A stretch of DNA of 64,000 nt from Lasioglossum baleicum (GCF_051020765.1 NC_134936.1:5746186-5810185); one strand, 5' to 3'; shown: positions 44,593 through 55,583, numbered from the stretch's first letter. Numbers and translations: made by a program. Notes: generated from the letters alone by a model not told the origin.

Positions 44593-45050
44593 CGTGCGTC
44601 GACACGCCAAGCCTGGTGAGGGCTTGTCCTTCTCTGCACCAAACCCTGAGCATGCACTTCATCAGCTCCTCCAAGGCGCTCTTCAAGGACACATCTGTTC
44701 CTAGTTCGGTGGAACACTCGGAGGCCACGAAATCGCACACCATCGCGTCAAAGACCGACGACGCGACGATCTCACCGAGAAAGTTACGCGTTCCGGGTCT
44801 CCTCGTCGAGCGAGTCGAGGCGAGGCGCGATCAGCCGCGAGAAGATGAAGAACCCGTGGTCTTCCGGTTTTGGCGCGTGCACAAGCCGAGAGACGGGAAA
44901 AAGATCTCGGAACCACGGTTTCTTTTCGGGACACGACACGGACTCGATGGTAGGCTTCGCGGGACGTGGGTGTCGGAGGAAAGCTCGATTTCCCGAAGAG
45001 GATGCCTTCGGCCGGCTAGTGGAATGCGACTCGGCGCCCTGACCCACTGA
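44593..45050 (-). CDS. GC-rich coding island, probable upstream exon with a one-base frame break
   Basis: Candidate exon from acceptor ttggctggcag (ends 45051) to donor CACG|GTAAAC. The first part reads SVGQGAESHSTS, then KKPWFRDLFPVSRLVHAPKP, GFFIFSRLIAPRLDSLDEET and stops at a TAA (44784-44786). One base over, the frame continues NFLGEIVASSVFDAMVCDFV, ASECSTELG, LKSALEELMKCMLRVWCREG, TRLGVSTH. The two parts look like one protein broken by a single-base shift, by assembly error or real mutation. Its phase-1 donor fits the phase-1 acceptor of the PDZ exon at 18089 (split codon GAG), so it may be the same gene. GC content contrasts sharply with the satellite arrays on both sides. I do not recognise the domain. 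Confidence 0.5.
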
Positions 45051-45264
45051 CTGCCAGCCAAAAGCTTCTTCTTCCACTCGCCACCCTCCGCCCTTCCGCG
45101 CCTCACACCTCCCGCACGGCTCTCCTCTTCTACTCTTCGGGCTTAACTTCTGTCGAGATATTCAGACGGCCGCGAATCAAGCGTTTTCACTAGAGGTGGG
45201 TCGGAGCACATTGACGCTCGCGAATCTACTCGAACGCTGATTTCGACGTAGCGTCGGGCGACTG

Positions 45265-48200
45265 CTTTCTATAGAGACTTTGCACTCACATTCTATATTA
45301 CTTGGATTACACAATATAATTTTTTAAAGTCAAGATACATAAAATTGTGGGAGTTATAGTCCCCACTGGTTTTGAGGATGTTTCTCTAAAGCGTCATTTA
45401 GTAGTCATTGATTGGAAAATTTTTGGAAATAAATTAGACGACTGTTTTGTATAGAGACTTTGTACTCATATTCTATATTATTTGGGCTACGCAATATAAT
45501 TTTTTAAAGTCAAAATACTTAAAATTGTAGGACTTACAGTTCCTTGACTTTAAGAGGTCTTCTAGGTCTCCTTCTCAACCGTCATTTTGTAGTACTCGTT
45601 AGGAAGATTTTTGTAAAGAAATACAGACTTTGCACTCATAATCTACAGGGTGTCTCAAAATTAGGTCCGGAGCCGAAAATGGGAGGTTCCTGAGATCATT
45701 TCAAGCGACATTTTCCTTTGAAAAAATGTCGTCCGTGGCTTCGTTAACGAGTTATTAACGAAAAACACGGACCAATCAGAGCGCGAGCTAGACGCGTGCA
45801 GCCCGGCGCGCCGGCAGCCGAGTGTCGGTGGCACGCCGCGATGTCGTAACGAACAAAAGTTTCTCGATGATGTGAATCCTCGCCAATTTCGATAAGCTTT
45901 GGATATGTTGTCAATACCATGATTCTGAACAACATTTCCCTTTACAGTTTCTGTCGATCGGTTTTAGTTTACGATATTATTGTAAAAATTTGTAATTGTA
46001 AATCGATCGATGTACTATTTCCTATCCGATTTCGATAATCTTTGGATATGTTGTCAATACCATGATTCTGAACAACATTTCCCTTTACAGTTTCTGTCAA
46101 TCGGCTTTAGTTTACGATATTATTGTAAAAATTTGTGATTGTAAACCGATCGATGTACTATCTCTTCGTCAATCGCGATAAGCTTTGGATATGTTGTCAA
46201 TACCATGATTCTGAACATTTCCCTTTACGGTTTTTGTCGGTCGGCTTTAGTTTATGGTGTTATTGTAAAAATTTGTAATTGTAAATCGATCGATGTATTG
46301 TACATACTACCTCCTCGCCGATTTCGATGAGCTTTATTTCAAAGGAAAAAGATATTTAAAACATCGAATTTATAACATATTTCAAAGTCATCGAAATCGG
46401 TGAGGACCCACATCATCGGCAACTTTACCCGAACGATAGAAGAAGCACAAACTTAATGAGTTAAAAACTCACTTATTCAGCCGTAAATCCATTTGACTAC
46501 CACATACAACCACCACACTTTTACATAATCTTCGAATCGGTGTTTTCGAGAATCATATGATTCTCGAAAAATCAATGCCATATGATTCTCGAAAAATCAA
46601 TATCTCCTTGGGAACGATTTCATTTGTTTTAAACGACGCCTTCACCGAATACATTGTACGCTGGGAGAGCACAGTTTCGCGCGGCATCAAGAAGAGCATC
46701 GAACTCTTTCCGCGTCGGAGTAAGTAATTTCGTTCGATATCGATACGAGTTATAAAAGTGTGCTACGAGTTCAACAATTATGTAAAAGAGTGGTGGTTGT
46801 ATGTGGTAGTCAAATGGATTTACGGCTGAATAAGTGAGTTTTTAATTCAATAAGTTTGTGCTTCTTCTAACGTTCGGGTAAAGTTGCCGATGATGTGGGT
46901 CCTCACCGATTTCGATGACTTTGAAATATGTTATAAATTCGATGTTTTAAATATCTTTTTCCTTTGAAATAAAGCTCATCGAAATCGGCGAGGAGATAGT
47001 ATGTAGTATGTACATCGATCGAGATTTACAATTACAAATTTTTACAATAATATCGTAAACTAAAGCCGACCGACAAAATCCATCAAGGGAAATGTTGTTC
47101 AGAATCATGGTCTTGACAACATATCCAAAGCTTATCGAAATCGGATAGGAAATAGTACATCGATCGATTTACAATTACAAATTTTTACAATAATATCGTA
47201 AACCAAAGCCGATCGACAGAAACTGTAAAGGGAAATGTTGTTCAGAATCATGGTATTGACAACATATCCAAAGCTTATCGAAATTGGCGAGCATTCACAT
47301 CATCGAGAAACTTTTGTTCGTTACGACATCGCGGCGTGCCACCGACACTCGGCTGCCGGCGCGCCGGGCTGCACGCGTCTAGCTCGCGCTCTGATTGGTC
47401 CGTGTTTTTCGTTAATAACTCGTTAACGAAGCCGCGGACGACATTTTTTCAAAGGAAAATGTCGCTTGAAATGATCTCAGGAACCTCCCATTTTTGGCTC
47501 CGGACCTAATTTTGAGACACCCTGTATATAACCTGGATTACACAACATAATTTTTTGAAGTCAAGATACATAAAATTGTAGGAGTTATAGTCCCCACTGG
47601 TTTTAAGTATCTTTCTCTAAAGCGTCATTTAGTGATCCTTGATGGGAAAATTTTTGGAAACAAATTAGACGACTGTTCTGTATAGAGACTTTGCACTCAT
47701 ATTCTATATTATTTGGGCAACACAATATAATTTTTTAATGTCAAAGTACTTAAAATTGTAGGAGTTGCAGTTCCTTTTGGGGTTAAGGTCTCCTTCTGAA
47801 TGGTCATTTTGTAGCGCTTTTTTGGAAATTTTTGTAATATGTCAGATGACTGTTTTGTCTAGAGACTTTGCAATAGTATTTTCCACTGTTTGGACTATGC
47901 AATATAATTTTTTCAAGTCAAAGTCCTTAAAATTGTAAGAGTTATAGTTCCTTAGGGTTAAGAGCTCTTCTAGGTCTCCTTCTAAAGCGTCATCGTGTAG
48001 TATTCGTTAGGAAAATTTTTATAAAGAAGTACAGATTTTGCACTCGTATTTTCTATTATATGGACTATACGATATAATGTTATGAAGTCAAAACATTTAA
48101 AATTGTAGGAGTTATAATCCCTATTGGTTAAGAGGATCTTTTTCTAACGCGTCATTTAGTAGGCCTTGATTGGAAAATGTTTGTAAATAAATCAGGCGAC

Positions 48201-48575
48201 TGTTTTCTATACAGATTTAGCACACATATTTTCCATTACTTGGGCTATACAATATAATTTTTTGAAGTCAAAATACTTAAAATTGTAGGAGTTATAGTTC
48301 CTTGAGTTTAAGAGGTCTTCTATATGTATAGGTCTCCTTCTCAACCGTCATTTTGTAGTACCCGTCAGGAAGATTTTTGTAAAGAAACACAGACTTTATA
48401 CTCGTATTCTATATTATTTAGACTACACAATATAATTTTTCGAAGTCAGAGTACCTAAAATTATAGGAGTTATAGTTTCTTGGAGTTAAGGGGGTCTTCT
48501 AGATCTTCTTCTAAAGTGTCATTTTGTGAGCCTTTTTTTGGAAAATTTTTCTAATGAATGCAGACTATAAATAAA
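45265..48575 (+). repeat. Satellite-like tandem array, about 175-bp unit
   Basis: AGACTTTGCACTC-type motifs recur at 45275, 45455, 45625, 47696, 47863, 48032, 48212, 48390 and 48562; spacings are 167-180 bp within each uninterrupted block. Units share ACAATATAATTTTTT and AAAATTGTAGGAGTTATAGT. Two unit types (GTCCCCACTGGTTTT and AGGTCTCCTTCT) mix, hinting at a dimeric higher-order unit of about 350 bp. The array is split by a 1.9-kb palindrome. Confidence 0.92.
45646..47524. mobile_element. Foldback element, CAGGGTG ends, 1.9 kb palindrome in satellite (FB3)
   Basis: CAGGGTGTCTCAAAATTAGG left, mirrored at the right, flanked by TA. Arms of at least 725 bp (45646-46490 and 46790-47524) include CGGACCAATCAGAGCGCGAG and GC-rich GCCCGGCGCGCCGGCAGCCG. 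Mirrored 63-codon frames in the two arms are by-products of symmetry. Removing it plus one TA restores the satellite unit (ATCTATATAACCTGGATTAC versus TTCTATATTACTTGGATTAC). Confidence 0.95.
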
Positions 48576-50309
48576 TTTTAAGGTTAGAATTTTAAAGTAT
48601 ACATATAGTAAATTTCACAATAAATTGCTCGTTAAAGATGAGAATATCTATATTATTTCTACGTCGTTTTATACATATATGTTTCACCAATATCGGAATT
48701 TGGAGCCCCCGCCTACCCTGCATCAGAAGCATGATCGATGGATAAGGGAAAACGAAACGAAGTCTCGCAACTGAAATTGATTCGGATTGGTGTGCACGTA
48801 TTAAACTTGATCTCATCCCTAGTTACCACGTATGAATACATATAATCAGCTTTCGTACGTTCGAATTTGCGTCTACATGCTCGGCTTATACTCTCGGTAC
48901 CTGGGAAGCGCCAGAGGAAGCTTTTATTGCGTTCATCGACGGACCAGACGAACCGAACGTAATTACGATGAATAAACATGAGAAACATTAACGGGCCTTT
49001 GCCCTTTCGTTTGAGTCGAACCACTCGGGTTAGAATAACGTCCCTTACAAACGATGCCCATCTCCGGACCAAAATTGAATCGCGCCCCACCCACTCGTCT
49101 CTTCACTTCGATAACAGTTTTACGGATATTTTATAGTCATTATTGCGCGTGGTTGGAAGTTAGTTCAACTTTACTCGTAATCAGAACACTTCCGAAGCCG
49201 GTCTGGCAACATAAATGGCAGTTTTCACCAGGGGTCGAATGAAACTGTAAAGTTTTATGTGAAAAAAGTTGTTTCGCGGACATTTCACTTTTAAATTATT
49301 TTTCTTGTCTGCTTTACGGCGGAAGTGTTGCCAAGTATAAATTAAAAGTCCTTCATAATTAGTTTCTAACAGCAGTTCTGCAACTGTTTGTCAGTAATTT
49401 TCTATTATAGTGTAACAATTACCCAATCACTAGACAATTTACTAGTTCTGTAAACGAATTTTAAGAAAGTGGAATAAAATTGTAGAATCTGATTTCCGGT
49501 GGTAGTAGCCTTTGCAGATAAGAAATAAATAAAAATTCAAGCCATCTAGCGGTTCTGCTCGGTAAGCGGCGCGCGATCGTCGCTACAAACCAATATGGCG
49601 GCACCATTACCTGTCAAAAACACTGCAGATTGCTCAACTTTAAGCAAGCATAACTCCTGAACCATTGAACCTACAGGATCGAAACTTCGATCTGCAGCGG
49701 CCCTGGGTACAAATCTGCTGTACTACATACCAAATACATCATAATTTGTAGGAGAAAGGCACAAATTTTGAGTCCGGTAAAGTAAAGTTTACCCGAAGAT
49801 TTTTATAGCTATTATAATTGGCAATGCTTCGGACCATTCACAGCTCGAATTAATCATTTTCAAAAATTTACTTCTGATGATATCTTCTGTAGACACATTA
49901 GTCTTTCCGATATCGTCAATGAAACAGCGATTCAGTTAATTTAACTGCCACAAAGTGAGTACTTAAATGTGAATTTGGATGTTCCCGGTCAAAATAGACT
50001 CCAGCATAGTATACAGAGGGTTAAATGAATTACTAGAAGCATCAATTTCCTCTAGATATTTTCTAAAATTAATTGTAGACGCTATATGGCATATAGAAAA
50101 AAACTATGTGGTACTGCACAAAATTACCATAAAGCCACCTGATTTTTTGTTGAAATGTTATAAGTGTGTCATAGTAATGAGAAACCATTTACATGATTAC
50201 ATTCATAGATAAATTATTTATTTACAGAAAAATCACGTTTTTCATAAAGCCACACGTTTTTTAAGTAGATAACATCAAGATTCTCGAAAATTTCTTCTAT
50301 ATTTACAAA
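48576..50309. other. Mostly unique, unassigned sequence
   Basis: 48690-49250 is moderately GC-rich with a 125-codon minus-strand frame lacking any recognised domain. 49430-49530 has a decayed MITE subfamily B segment. 50120-50270 contains a repeated GTGGCTTTATG motif and may be the 3' trailer of the Tc1 fragment at 50310. Confidence 0.4.
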
Positions 50310-51056
50310 TTAATACTTAGTATGATTGCCATTTCTTCGAATAACGTCGAAAATTCGATTAGGTATTGATGAAATCAAAGTACGAAGCGTTAATGCTTCG
50401 ATGGATGTCCACGCTTCGTTCATCGCAATCCATAACTCGGAAACAGAGTTGTACTGTTTACAATTGCCACATATACATACTTTTCTTGCAAGTATTCCCC
50501 AAAGATTGGGTTTAAGTTTAAATCTGGCGAACAAGCTGACCATGTCAAAATCCTCATATTTTTGTTGTCTAATCACTCCTTTGTTTTTGACTTGATGCAT
50601 GAATTGAGGCGTTATCATGCTGAAAAATGAAATTGTCAGTCTCAATTTCTTCTGTAAATGATTTTAAGACAATCTCCAACAGCTCCGTATATTGTGTCGA
50701 ATTCATCTTAAGATTAATTCGACAGATTGGTGTTTTTTTATTGGCTATAAATGCAGCCCAAATCATTAATAAGCCACCACCGAAGTTACGACTCATTGCA
50801 ACGTTACTTTCTTTTCTCAAATCGTGCCAGTAGTATTTGTAACCATCTAGCCCATCCAAGTTAAACTTTTCCCATCGGAGAAAGTGACATTTACCCATTC
50901 TTGTGTCCAGGACATATGGCTTTGTGCAAATTCAAGACGAGCTTCTTTGTGTCGCTTTTTCAGTACTGGTTTCTGCAGCATTTTTGTCCAATCTAAATCG
51001 CCCTGAACTTTTTAAAATTTGCTGCACACGCCTTGTTGTTGGAGATGGTCTTAATA
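50310..51056 (-). pseudogene. Tc1-like transposase fragment, minus strand
   Basis: Reads (broken) TTRRVQQILKSSG, DLDWTKMLQKPVLKKRHKEA, RLEFAQSHMSWTQEWVNVTF, KFNLDGLDGYKYYWHDLRKE, GGGLLMIWAAF, FIFQHDNASIHAS. These are the HTH tail and the DDE core of a Tc1 transposase; the last motif region (KPNLWGILARK) is in another frame. It differs from the Tc1 copy at 34807. The N-terminus is missing. Confidence 0.9.
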
Positions 51057-51065
51057 CCATTTACA

Positions 51066-51376
51066 GAAGGAATTGAGACTGACAATTTCATTTTTCAGCA
51101 TGATAACGCCTCAATTCATGCATCAAGTCAAAAACAAAGGAGTGGTTAGTCAACAAAAATATGAGGATTTTGACATGGTCAGCTTGTTCGCCAGATTTAA
51201 ACCCAATCTTTGTGGAATACTTGCAAGAAAAGCATATGGCAATTGTAAACAGTACAACTCTGTTTCCGAGTGATGGATTGCGGTGAACGAAACGTGGACA
51301 TCCATCGAAGCAGAAACTCTTCGTACTTTGATTTCATTAATACCTACTCGAATTTTCGACGTTATTCGAAGATAAA
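51066..51376 (+). pseudogene. Tc1-like transposase C-terminal fragment, plus strand (inverted partner)
   Basis: Begins abruptly at CAGAAGGAATTGAGACTGAC and repeats, in inverted orientation, the region 50326-50662 of the neighbouring fragment with scattered differences (for example a missing TATATA-like insertion). Covers only the C-terminal third of the transposase. Together they form an imperfect palindrome with about 400 bp between arms. Confidence 0.88.
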
Positions 51377-51686
51377 TATTCCGGTTTGTCAATCGTAACG
51401 AATTAATAGAAATTAGTTTATGCTATCGGCGCATAGGTTCGATCCAGAAATCAAAACAAAGCAATTTTGCAATTTAAAAAATTTTTCCCAACTTTTCACC
51501 GTAATAATAATAATAATTTTTCACCGTACTTGCTATGTGTAAACGGTTTATATTGAATGTTTAAATTTGTGTTACTGTATTCCAGGCTGGCAGGAACTAA
51601 ACTGAACCATGTGAACGTTAGGAGAGAACCAATGCAAAAACAAAGGAACGACGTATATTGACAAATAGCCAATCAGACACATAGTA
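51377..51686. other. Unassigned sequence
   Basis: 51425-51475 (CGGCGCATAGGTTCGATCCA, AAGCAATTTTGCAA) resembles the foldback arms at 59481-59840. Confidence 0.45.
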
Positions 51687-52749
51687 CAGTCATTTGGTTC
51701 GAAAAAAGAGGTTACCTGGAAAGTTTTCCGGGAGTTTTAAAAATGGGTAATTTTATAGATTTCGATGTGCTCTTTCCGAATTTCAACTTTGCCACCACGT
51801 ACCTTTGCCGCTCGCGCCGCCTTATTGGAAAAATGGCGCCCAATAGCAGTTTTTTGACAATATCTCCTTTCCGACTCATTTTAGGATAAAAACATTTATA
51901 TACAAAATTAAACTAGAGAAAATTTCCTACAATTTATGTAATAACAATTTTTTTGTAAAATCAATAATTCTGGCGTACGAGCGCCGCAAATTATTATTCA
52001 TCTACACCAACACGTGTTTTTCGTATATTTACGAAAAATATTTTACTGTGCGTAAAGACGAAATAAATAATTAAATTACACATGGAAACATTTTAGAAAA
52101 TGTTAATTTCTCATTTTAAACATGGAGAAATTTTCAAAATGTACATAATTCAATACATATACAGGTTGTTCTGCTGAAATGAGATCAGCAGGATATCTCA
52201 GAACACGTTGTCGTTATTAAAAAAGTGTTCCTACAAAAGTTGTTTGGTATGATGGGCTACATAATAAAAAATTAACAAAAAAAATTTTTTTCTTTTTGCT
52301 CTTTTTAGCAAAGCGAAGCAGATTACGCTAAATTTCGGAATTGTGCATTACATGTGGATTAGGCCTACTGGGGACCCCACGAGTTAGGTGGTAGGTGTGG
52401 AAATGAGTTTTTTAGTCAAAACGCATGTTGAAATACACTTTGCGGCGCTCGTACGCCAAAACTATTGATTTTACAAAAAAATTGTTATTACATAAATTGT
52501 AGGAAATTTTCTCTAGTTTAATTTTGTATATAAATGTTTTTATCGTAAAATGAGTCGAAAAGGAGATGTTGTCAAAAAACTGCTATTAGACGCCATTTTT
52601 CCAATATGGCGGCACGAGCGGCTAATTGTAAGATACGAGGTGGCAAAATTGAAATTCAGAAAGAGCACATCGAAATCTATAAAACTACCCATTTTCAAAA
52701 CTTCCGGAAAACTTCCCAGGTAACCTCTTTTTTTCGAACCAAATGACTG
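51687..52749. mobile_element. Foldback element, CAGTCATTTGG ends, 1.06 kb (FB4)
   Basis: CAGTCATTTGGTTCGAAAAA left and its complement at the right, TA on both sides. Arms of about 330 bp; loop of about 400 bp. CAGT...ACTG ends with TA duplication suggest a pogo/Tc1-type mechanism. No coding capacity. Confidence 0.92.
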
Positions 52750-52799
52750 TAGTAATTCTGGTGTAAAGAGTATCCGAATATTAACAAGAGCCAGTGTGA

Positions 52800-53255
52800 A
52801 TAGAATGATGTGAAAACCATCCGTTTCCGAGGCACGGTATTGTAATCAAGCAACGACCTATTCGTCACATGTGCCCGGTAGACGACGACCGTGTCGTAGA
52901 AGCGTCGGTACCAGCCGCGACGCTTGGCGTCTTTCTCTCAGCTGCGCCGTTTCGATTATATTTAGCCGGAGTATTACGCGGTGCTTATTTAAAGAAACGG
53001 GAAGAACGACTCCCCCCTTTTTTCCCTCTGTCTCTCTCTCTCTCTTCCTCTTTCTCTCTGGTTCTATCTCGATCCTCTCTGTTCACTTGTCTTTCTTCCG
53101 TTCTACCTATCGGCACGTATTCCACCTTCGTCACGGACGCGTGCTCCCTTTCTGCTTTCTCTTTTCGTCGTAGGTCCTGCGGAATCGGAGCGATTTCTTT
53201 GTCGGTCGGTCGGTGTTCGTGTTCGCGGCATTCTTCGGCGATGCGTTGCTTCGCG
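52800..53255 (+). other. Candidate first exon or 5' leader, GC- and pyrimidine-rich
   Basis: Leaves the AT-rich background and is rich in TCTCTC blocks. Ends at a possible donor GCG|GTGAAG (53255/53256). Long frames here (100-131 codons on two frames, and arginine/glutamate-rich frames on the minus strand) come from the low-complexity tract, so protein coding is not claimed. Confidence 0.3.
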
Positions 53256-53332
53256 GTGAAGTAAATTTTAGTTACCAGAGCAACCTCTCTCCCCCCTCTC
53301 CCTCTACCTCTCTCTCTTTCTCTTTCTTGCAG

Positions 53333-53526
53333 GGATGGAATTCGCACGAGCCGCCGCGCGCCATGCGCTTACCCTTTGTGCTTTCATGATTCTGATTTCG
53401 ATCCTCTACACACCGGCCGACATTCCACGTTCCGCGCGACCCTATAGAACGATCACGATTGTCCTTTTCGGGAACTACGCGTGCGGACTGTTTAATCGAT
53501 GCCAGAGCGAGCTTACGAAGCCGTAA
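53333..53526 (+). CDS. Candidate small protein, 63 codons, after a 77-bp intron
   Basis: A very strong acceptor (long CT tract, ctttcttgcag) precedes GG-ATG at 53335. The product starts MEFARAAARH, has a hydrophobic run ALTLCAFMILISILY (about residues 11-25, signal-peptide or anchor like), then PRSARPYRTITIVLFGNYAC, and stops at 53526. An alternative is that the exon continues through a donor at AAGCC|GTAAAT just before the stop. The intron (53256-53332) is of insect size. No family recognised; this could equally be a non-coding exon. Confidence 0.3.
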
Positions 53527-53787
53527 ATGCATCCGGTTGCACCGGAACGCAGCCCTTCATCGTCGAAAATCATTTTGCTCCCATTTCCATGCTATTATAC
53601 ATATAATATTTTGGAGATAGTACCTAGGTACTATTAACTAGATACTGAGATTCTAGGTACTATTATCCCCCTGGCGTATCATTTTCTTTACGGTTACAGT
53701 GATTAAAACGTCTTTATCCCGAAAAGTGCCGTAGAAGAGAAAAGAATGCTTAAATATTAATTACTAACGAATCAAATTTTATTTCAT
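53527..53787. other. Unassigned sequence
   Basis: Includes a short doubled motif GAGATAGTACCTAGGTACTA / CTAGGTACTATTA. Confidence 0.4.
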
Positions 53788-53791
53788 TTAA

Positions 53792-54730
53792 TACTAAACC
53801 TATCTAGCCTTAAAAGTAACTAGTAGGTAAATACATGTTCCCTTATAAAAATGACAAGATTGATTTTATTTAGACTTTGTGCGGCTATAATTGTAATATG
53901 TGCTCCACTAAAGATATCTATACATTTCATTTCTTATGAAATTATTTTTATTATATCAATAATCGTAACATAAAAAATCTGAAATCGGTAGTTTTGACCG
54001 GCGCACTATGGGCCAAACCGACGAAATCTGTGTCAAAATCAAAGAACTTTCGATAGAAATAAGATAGAGTGATGAAATTTTTTTCAAATGAAAGCTGAAA
54101 CTTTGCAGAATATGGGATAATTATGGAAATTGTGGTACGAACGTTTTTTAACTTTGAAAGAATTCGTTAAACTTGCACAATTTCAAGAAAATTGTGGTTT
54201 TTCCAATACCACGCGCGAAAAAAATTTTTTTTTAACTTGCGACACATCATTCCCGTAGATTTTTTCACGCTGATTTCAAATCTGGTTTCAAAATTTGTCT
54301 ACGACCTCAGGATTTTGCAAGAAATCAATTTTTGTGAACACAACTTATGAAATCATTTTTTCGTTGAAATGATTTGGTAACCCACTAGTTTGAAAGAATA
54401 TTGTATTCTCATATATAAAACGTTTACTTAAAATCAGCGTGAAAAAAAATCTACGGGAAACGATGTGTCGCATGTTCAAAAATAATTTTTTCCGCGCGTG
54501 GTATTGGAAAAACCACAATTTTCTTGAAATTGTGCAAGTTTAACGAATTCTTTCAAGGTTAAAAAACGTTCGTACCACAATCTCCATAATTATACCATAT
54601 TATGCAAAGTTTCAGCTTTCATTTGAAAAAAATTTCATCGCTCTATCTCATTTCTATCGAAAGTTCTTTGATTTTGACACAGATTTCGTCGGTTTGGCGC
54701 ATAATGGCGGCGATGCTACGTTTTGTGTTA
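53792..54730. mobile_element. piggyBac-like element, copy 2, carrying a foldback insertion
   Basis: TTAA at 53788-53791 followed by TACTAAACCTATC; the right end GCTACGTTTTGTG is followed by TTAA. The body (GACTTTGTGCGGCTATAATT, GATATCTATACATTTCATTT, AATCTGAAATCGGTAGTTTT) recurs at 55585-55744. A foldback (54001-54712) sits between ACCGGC and GGCGATGCTACG. Confidence 0.7.
54001..54712. mobile_element. Foldback element, GCGCCAAACCGACG-type arms (FB5)
   Basis: Arms about 54001-54345 and 54390-54712 (GATTTTGACACAGATTTCGT; AAACCACAATTTTCTTGAAA; CTTTCGATAGAAAT). The homologous site at 55728-55744 lacks it, which supports insertion. A one-arm copy lies at 63235-63435. Confidence 0.85.
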
Positions 54731-54898
54731 AAAAGAATGACGTAAGATGCATATTTGTTCAACTTTGTTAAAAATCTTCATCACGAGTGTGACTCGTTCA
54801 AATACGGCAAGAGGTTAACCCCTTGCAGTATTATTTAATTTACGGTCACGGCGACTAGACCTCCTTTGTCGCTCATAATGTTCTAGAACAGGCCTGGC
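54731..54898. repeat. Flank duplicated with 55745-55802
   Basis: AAAAGAATGACGTAAGATGC through AAATCTTCATCACGAGTGTG matches the sequence right of the second piggyBac-like end, so flank and element were duplicated together. Confidence 0.75.
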
Positions 54899-55583
54899 CA
54901 TCCCAAATGGTTTCACGGACCACTTTGATGACGCGTAACGTTACAGCGGGCCGCACTTTAGGTAAACATGCTTTTAAAAAATGTAATACAAATACAAAAT
55001 GAATAAAACTTTATTGTTACACTATGATTCAATATAATTAACTCTCGAGTCTTAATGAATGAGATATTTGTTTATCCTTTCTTTCACTTAATTTTGGTAA
55101 CTCTATGTTTACGTTCGACGTTGCACATCTTTTGTTAGCTGGTTCTCTAAATTGTCATCAGTTAATGAAGCACGTGATGAACTCTTTGTAAATTTTATCT
55201 TCGGAAAAAATGTTTCACAAACATATGTGGATCCAAAAGCAGTTACAACTTACAACTCGTTGTGCTAAATATCTTAAGTTGGAATATCTCTCGGATGTAA
55301 TATAAGTATTGTAAAAATCAAATTTTGATGTGGACGCAAAAATTTATTTCATTTCATTGTTGCACTGTAACTCAATTATATCAAAGATATCAAATATATG
55401 TAGAACTGGAGTTCATAGTCCCACTTGCGCATTATGACAATGACACTTCGTTTATTTAATATTTTTTGTACACATACAACAAGAAACAAAAGTTTCAATA
55501 GAAATATAAAATCGCCTGGCGGGCCGCACAATTTAACATGGCGGGCCACATGCGGCCCGCGGGCCGCGCGTTGGCCAGGCCTG
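54899..55583 (-). mobile_element. hAT derivative with CAGGCCTGGCCA ends, 685 bp
   Basis: CAGGCCTGGCCATCCC left and GCGTTGGCCAGGCCTG right, GC-rich GGGCCGCA subterminal blocks on both sides, putative 8-bp flanks TTCTAGAA / ATTTAGAC (5/8). Retains a fragment of transposase coding sequence on the minus strand, so it is a deletion derivative of a larger hAT. Confidence 0.88.
55109..55240 (-). pseudogene. hAT transposase C-terminal dimerisation-region remnant
   Basis: Reads AFGSTYVCETFFPKIKFTKS then RASLTDDNLENQL and soon a stop. This matches the FGSTYxCExxFSxMKxxKSxxRxxLTDxxL pattern that ends ZBED/GTF2IRD2-type hAT transposases. Only 44 codons remain; the RNase H-like core is absent. Confidence 0.85.

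Noticed and set aside
44616..45050. 144-codon plus-strand frame over the coding island
   Set aside because: Opposite-strand reading looks more protein-like (helical segment, good donor, phase match); the plus frame is probably its shadow.
45744..47426. Identical 63-codon frames at 45744-45935 and 47235-47426
   Set aside because: Again arms of a palindrome; no protein-like features.
48713..49090. 125-codon minus-strand frame in fairly unique sequence
   Set aside because: No recognised motif, no splice context, overlapping frame on the other strand; left as unassigned.
52985..53347. Minus-strand 120-codon frame rich in RERE residues
   Set aside because: Reverse complement of a CT-rich tract that looks like a leader plus splice-acceptor polypyrimidine stretch on the plus strand.
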